Below are positions 63,862 to 64,000 of a stretch of DNA of 64,000 nucleotides, in pieces (the stretch's first letter is position 1; every line of letters begins with the position of its first letter). The notes under the pieces were generated by a model. The model had not been told where the DNA came from. It saw nothing but the letters and a program-made list of their open reading frames with translations, and searched no databases. Source of the stretch: an uncultured Dysgonomonas sp. (lineage in GTDB: Bacteria > Bacteroidota > Bacteroidia > Bacteroidales > Dysgonomonadaceae); assembly GCF_900079725.1 (NCBI RefSeq), contig NZ_LT599032.1, positions 1,766,209 to 1,830,208 on the forward strand, in the 5' to 3' direction. A program made the position numbers and the translations under genes.

Positions 63862-64000
63862 ATGGAAGGAAAAAAGAATTACACAGGGCTAACAGACAGT
63901 CAGGTAAAAGAAAGCAGGCAAAAGCACGGAGCGAATATACTCACCCCGCCTAAGAAAGAACCTTTATGGAAGCTCTTTCTACAAAAGTTTGAAGACCCTA
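63862..64000 (+). CDS. P-type cation-transporting ATPase, N-terminal fragment cut by window edge
   Basis: The last 139 bases encode 46 codons from ATG 63862, starting MEGKKNYTGLTDSQVKES and continuing with KHGANILTPPKKEPLWKLF and LQKFEDP. This is the N-terminal cation-ATPase domain before the first transmembrane helix of calcium-type P-ATPases (PMCA/SERCA-like bacterial enzymes). The rest, including the DKTGT phosphorylation site, is outside the window, so the ion cannot be assigned. Confidence 0.8.
   Translation, partial: MEGKKNYTGLTDSQVKESRQKHGANILTPPKKEPLWKLFLQKFEDP

Overview
This window looks like a chromosomal segment of a Bacteroidales bacterium, most probably a Dysgonomonas-like member. 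The reasons are two SusC/SusD pairs, a hybrid two-component regulator, many lipoprotein-type glycosidases, Mfa/FimA-type fimbriae, TAnnTTTG promoter elements, A-rich translation starts without strong Shine-Dalgarno sequences, and roughly 40-43% G+C. No rRNA, tRNA, CRISPR array, transposase or phage gene was seen.

Region 1 (1-13910, + strand) is the downstream part of a glycan-degradation cluster that begins before the window. It holds a GH43 cut by the left edge, GH92, GH43 with a discoidin (CBM32-like) domain, a pectate-lyase-fold beta-helix protein, a GH31 alpha-xylosidase-type enzyme, GH3 with a PA14 insert, a double-domain SGNH plus alpha/beta esterase, and a second GH43 closely related to the first. 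Its SusC/SusD genes are not visible, so the substrate (a branched hemicellulose or pectin side chain) is inference.

Region 2 (14007-45089, mostly - strand) is an arabinan utilisation locus. Read in the - direction from the regulator: GH43, GH51, GH43, then a surface glycan-binding lipoprotein, SusC, SusD, SusC, SusD, GH43 endo-arabinanase, then a sugar O-acetyltransferase, GH97, GH51, and after a repeat-rich gap transketolase and ribose-5-phosphate isomerase B. A hybrid two-component sensor (HTCS) is transcribed divergently at 40860. From memory this order resembles the Bacteroides thetaiotaomicron arabinan locus around BT0346-BT0369. Proposed flow: surface GH43 endo-arabinanases cut arabinan, the binding protein and SusC/D pairs capture and import oligosaccharides, periplasmic GH51/GH43/GH97 release arabinose, the HTCS senses a fragment, and the pentose phosphate enzymes handle the pentose. 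The non-coding DNA is unusual: a 147-bp inverted repeat lies on either side of the GH51-to-HTCS block, a (TC)21 microsatellite lies between imperfect inverted repeats in front of the SusCD operon, tandem operator-like dyads precede the acetyltransferase with a third before the HTCS, and there is a 21-bp-phased direct repeat in the divergent HTCS promoter.

Region 3 (45514-48061) has housekeeping genes: glyA and, convergent with it, an RlmI-type rRNA methyltransferase.

Region 4 (48515-57966) is a fimbrial locus: a DUF3575 protein, an OmpA/TPR-like protein, a major fimbrillin lipoprotein, an FimB/Mfa2-like anchor, and a probable tip protein with a C-terminal lectin-like domain. It is flanked by a convergent six-transmembrane LuxR-type regulator and a divergent TPR-transmembrane-AraC regulator; a 34-bp palindrome sits between the two regulators.

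Region 5 (58028-64000) contains a hotdog thioesterase, an unrecognised pair (outer-membrane-barrel-like protein and BACON/propeller lipoprotein), ispG of the MEP isoprenoid pathway, and the first 46 codons of a P-type cation ATPase cut by the right edge.
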